IMG/VR virus record: IMGVR_UViG_3300044620_001069
Coordinates: 1 to 26,449 of that record
Strand: one strand, 5' to 3'
Source: a virus
Length of the DNA: 26,449 bases
Below are positions 23,757 to 26,449 of this stretch, piece by piece. The first letter of the stretch is position 1. Every line of letters begins with the position of its first letter. The position numbers and the translations under genes were made by a program. Below the pieces are notes generated by a model. The model was not told the origin of the DNA. It saw only the letters and a list, made by a program, of their open reading frames with translations, and made no database searches.

Positions 23757-26449
23757 TTATGCAGTTGTTTGATATTCACCAACATTATTACCCGTTAAAT
23801 TGTAATTATTTTTCATATTTTTTTGTTCTTGGATTAACGCAGCAATTGTTTGAGGTTGTTTTAAGACCTTTGACATCACATCAGTAATATATGCAGTATC
23901 AACACCAGGAGGTGCATCCACTTTAATATTAAAATCTATAGTATGGTTGTGAGTAAATTCTCCTTTTTTTGTTTCGGTGCTCTGCGAATACTCTTTTATT
24001 TTTTGATCAAATGTGTTTGTTACAGATTTTAATTCAGTAATAGGATTTTGTGTATTAATATTTTTTAATATATCATCGGTTAAAGGACTTTCCAATGAAT
24101 TAGGTGTAAAATTATTAGAACCTAAACTTATTTTGGGTATTTTTATTGAATCTTCTTCTTTTTTTGCAATTTGACCATTAAATAAATTTTGAGATTTTTC
24201 ATCAAAGCTTTTAAATAAATCTGCAAATCCTGACATTTGTTTATCAATGTCTATTTCAATGTTACCTAATGATTTATCTTCTTTAAATAAATTTTCATTT
24301 GATGAATTAGTTATATTTGTTGTTGATAAATCTTTATTTTCTGTAATTTGATTAGATAGATTTTTAAAATTATTCTCTGAATTTGTTAGTGAAGTTGTAT
24401 TTGGTTTATTATTTTGCAATAAAATACCAATCAGAGAATTAAAGTCATAATCAGTACCGCCAATTAATCTTTTATTTTCTATTGGTTGTTTGACATTTAA
24501 ATTTGAGGCCACTGGTGCGGTTGTGATATTATCCTCTTTTTTAGTGTTATCTACTTTATTGAAAGTTAAACCTGGTGTGACATAAGGGATATTTAAACCG
24601 AACTTACTACTTTTTTGATCCGACGAAAAAGGATCGCTCAAAAGATTTTGCGAGTTATTTTGATTAACTAAACTTGAGAATTGACTATAATTATCAGTCG
24701 TTTTTAGCGATGAGTATTGATTTAAGTTATTACTAAATTCTGTTAAATTATTATTTGTATTTTGGGTATTATTTAATGCGGTATTTAATGTACTATCAAA
24801 TTTTCTTAGGAAAGTTGAATCAAAAGGTAATGTATTAATTAATTTATCATCATTTTTAGTCTTAGCATTTTCGGCAAAATTTAATGGTGTGTTTTCTGTA
24901 CTTTTACTTCCAACTGATTTATCTTTTAAAGTTAAATCAGAAATATCTAACTTTGTTGGTTTTTCTGATGTTTTTATCAAATCAGCAAAACCTGTTTTTG
25001 ACACATCCACCAATTCTTGTAACTTAGTTATAGTCTCTTCTTTTGTTCTTATATTTGCAGTCAAATCAGATTGTTGGCTTACGTTGCTAAATGTGGATTG
25101 GTTTTGAGTTGTTTGTGCCAAATTAGTGTTTAGTGTATTACCAGCATTTACAACAGAAGAAGTATTTGTGACTGTATTTGGAATTTGAATCGCTTGGCTT
25201 GTTTGCTCAGCACTTTGTCTTTGATTACGTAATTTTTCTACGAAGTCAAATATAGCGAACGGTTCTTTTGGTGATTCTGGCTTAGTTTCATCTAAAGAAG
25301 CTGTGGCAATTGAATTGGTATTGTCCTTTACTAATACCGAATTCTTAAGATCAGTACCTATTTTAGTTATACCATCTTTTGATATATTATACAATTTTTC
25401 AAGTTTATCAAAAAATTCTTCACCTAAAATTTTTGAATATTTTTCGTCCAATGCTTTACCTTGTTCTTCTAGTTGTTTTTCGGAGAATTTTCCACTAGAT
25501 ATATTTTTAAAAAAATTCATTAAATCGGAAATCCCTACATCACTTAATTCTCGTATTTTTTTTGAATCAATAGATTTTAATAATTCAGCGGCAAGATCAT
25601 TTTTAAATTCATTAAGTGATTCTATCCCCTTCCTAACCGGTCTAGCCATAGAAATTCCACCTCTAACAGATGATGCAATTGACTCTAATTCGTTTAAGGA
25701 TCTTTTTTGTATGTTTAATTGGTCTTTAGCCGTCTCCTCAATTGTTTTATTTGCATCTTTATTTTGTTCTGCTAAACTTTTTAGATCTTCGTCTGTTAAT
25801 TTTTCAATTTCTTTTCTATCATAAATCCCTAAACCTTCACCTTTATCATCTCTTCGTTCAACAGAAATCATATATTTACCATCCTTCATTTCTGATAGAT
25901 TTGCTATCATTTCTTTTTGATCTTCGGTCAAATCGGTTTTAAGAGTTGGAAATCTAATTTTACTCATCTTGTCCGCAAGTTCTGAACTACCTAAAGCCAT
26001 CTTAGCTAATTCGTCGGCAGTTAATCCAAGTACTTTACCTATTTCTCTTAATTCACGTTTAGCACCTGGTAATATTTCAAATTTTTGATTTTGTTCATTA
26101 AAATACGTGAATCTTTTTGACATTTCGGTGACCTGTTTCATGAGCTCTTCTGGATTGTTCTGACCTAAATCCATAAGTTTCAGAGGGTCTAATAAATCAC
26201 CAGTTGCAACACCTAATCTTTGTAACGACGCAGCCAAATCAACGGCCTTTTCGGGGTCAAACAAATCTTCGGCCAATGTAAATATTTTAGTCATGTCAAT
26301 GTTAAACAATGCGGCCTTTGCCGACATTCTAGTTAAACCCTCAATTCCATTTGCAAAATTAAATGTGCTAAGCTTACCTAAATTTTGAACAACTAAATCA
26401 CTAACCGCTTTAGTATTCACCCCCAACGCTCTTGTAGTGTTGATAACTT
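23757..26449 (-). CDS. Probable tail tape-measure protein, C-terminal part (start outside window)
   Basis: The frame is open to the right edge, so at least 896 residues are present and the true N-terminus is missing; a TTG at 26426 is just an internal Leu codon. The visible start is Ala/Leu/Lys-rich helix (GIEGLTRMSAKAALFNIDMT, DPEKAVDLAASLQRLG, LLDPLKLMDLGQNNPEELMK), typical of the helical part of tape-measure proteins that sit inside the tail tube and set its length. Residues encoded by about 24000-25250 are low complexity, rich in Asn, Ser, Thr and Gln, and probably flexible. The C-terminus (FTHNHTIDFNIKVDAPPGVD, then TAYITDVMSKVLKQ) is a small beta-alpha domain. Position directly before two giant baseplate genes fits a tape measure. 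Another long fibrous tail protein is the main alternative. Confidence 0.6.
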   Translation of the reverse strand, partial: VINTTRALGVNTKAVSDLVVQNLGKLSTFNFANGIEGLTRMSAKAALFNIDMTKIFTLAEDLFDPEKAVDLAASLQRLGVATGDLLDPLKLMDLGQNNPEELMKQVTEMSKRFTYFNEQNQKFEILPGAKRELREIGKVLGLTADELAKMALGSSELADKMSKIRFPTLKTDLTEDQKEMIANLSEMKDGKYMISVERRDDKGEGLGIYDRKEIEKLTDEDLKSLAEQNKDANKTIEETAKDQLNIQKRSLNELESIASSVRGGISMARPVRKGIESLNEFKNDLAAELLKSIDSKKIRELSDVGISDLMNFFKNISSGKFSEKQLEEQGKALDEKYSKILGEEFFDKLEKLYNISKDGITKIGTDLKNSVLVKDNTNSIATASLDETKPESPKEPFAIFDFVEKLRNQRQSAEQTSQAIQIPNTVTNTSSVVNAGNTLNTNLAQTTQNQSTFSNVSQQSDLTANIRTKEETITKLQELVDVSKTGFADLIKTSEKPTKLDISDLTLKDKSVGSKSTENTPLNFAENAKTKNDDKLINTLPFDSTFLRKFDSTLNTALNNTQNTNNNLTEFSNNLNQYSSLKTTDNYSQFSSLVNQNNSQNLLSDPFSSDQKSSKFGLNIPYVTPGLTFNKVDNTKKEDNITTAPVASNLNVKQPIENKRLIGGTDYDFNSLIGILLQNNKPNTTSLTNSENNFKNLSNQITENKDLSTTNITNSSNENLFKEDKSLGNIEIDIDKQMSGFADLFKSFDEKSQNLFNGQIAKKEEDSIKIPKISLGSNNFTPNSLESPLTDDILKNINTQNPITELKSVTNTFDQKIKEYSQSTETKKGEFTHNHTIDFNIKVDAPPGVDTAYITDVMSKVLKQPQTIAALIQEQKNMKNNYNLTGNNVGEYQTTA

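Noticed and set aside
26424-26426. TTG at 26426 as a start codon
   Set aside because: The frame continues open to the window edge and the helical pattern is uninterrupted, so the gene begins outside the window.
1-26449. Alternative genetic code (TAG reassigned), as in some Bacteroidetes phages
   Set aside because: The complete genes end in TAA or occasionally TGA, but all read normally with the standard code and no gene appears broken by an in-frame TAG. Lack of TAG stops alone fits the A+T bias.
1-26449. tRNA genes, CRISPR arrays, insertion sequences, attachment sites or an origin
   Set aside because: No cloverleaf, regularly spaced direct repeat, transposase, inverted terminal repeat or iteron cluster was seen; spacers are too short to hold most of them.

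Overview
The window looks like part of a T4-like myovirus genome that infects a member of the Bacteroidetes. The phage call rests on an unmistakable T4-type gene set: baseplate wedge gp6 and gp25, replicative helicase gp41, recombinase UvsX, a gp32-type single-strand DNA-binding protein, a T4 RNase H/FEN-like exonuclease, NrdA and NrdB, and very large tail/baseplate proteins. The host call is an inference. It rests on strongly A+T-rich DNA, start codons without Shine-Dalgarno sequences, one promoter that matches the Bacteroidetes/Flavobacterium pattern (TTTG, 19 bases, TAnnTTT), and a gp32 that ends in a bacterial SSB-like tip, DEDLPF.

Every gene lies on the minus strand, so transcription runs from the right edge to the left. 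From right to left: (1) 26449-12404, tail and baseplate: the C-terminal part of a probable tape-measure protein, a 1534-residue baseplate protein with an embedded OmpA-like domain, a small gp53/LysM-like protein, and a 2130-residue baseplate/hub-like protein. (2) 12365-11112, three small conserved-type unknowns, one with a Pro/Ala-rich segment encoded by an isolated G+C-rich island. (3) 11088-10081, the gp32-like gene as a self-contained unit: an upstream terminator, a promoter, the gene and a downstream terminator. (4) 10068-1685, DNA metabolism: a small unknown, uvsX, a ribbon-helix-helix plus HNH endonuclease cassette, the exonuclease, an unknown with an internal duplication, gp41, nrdB, nrdA. 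(5) 1671-1, an unknown followed by baseplate genes 25 and 6 (6 runs off the left edge).

Replication and nucleotide-supply genes are therefore sandwiched between two blocks of baseplate genes. UvsX, gp32, gp41 and the exonuclease would act together in recombination-dependent replication, with NrdA/NrdB supplying dNTPs. The tail proteins would build the baseplate and tail tube. Genes are tightly packed, with spacers of 1-40 bases or short overlaps. The longest gene-free stretch is 10991-11111, and it holds a promoter and a terminator. No tRNA, rRNA, CRISPR array or insertion sequence was seen.

The observations most worth following up are the overlapping RHH-HNH cassette between uvsX and the exonuclease, the cysteine-free gp32 with a host-like SSB tip, the OmpA-like domain lacking its usual peptidoglycan-binding Asp, and the two-copy internal repeat in the unknown protein next to the helicase. 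All family assignments come from reading the sequence by eye; no database search was run.
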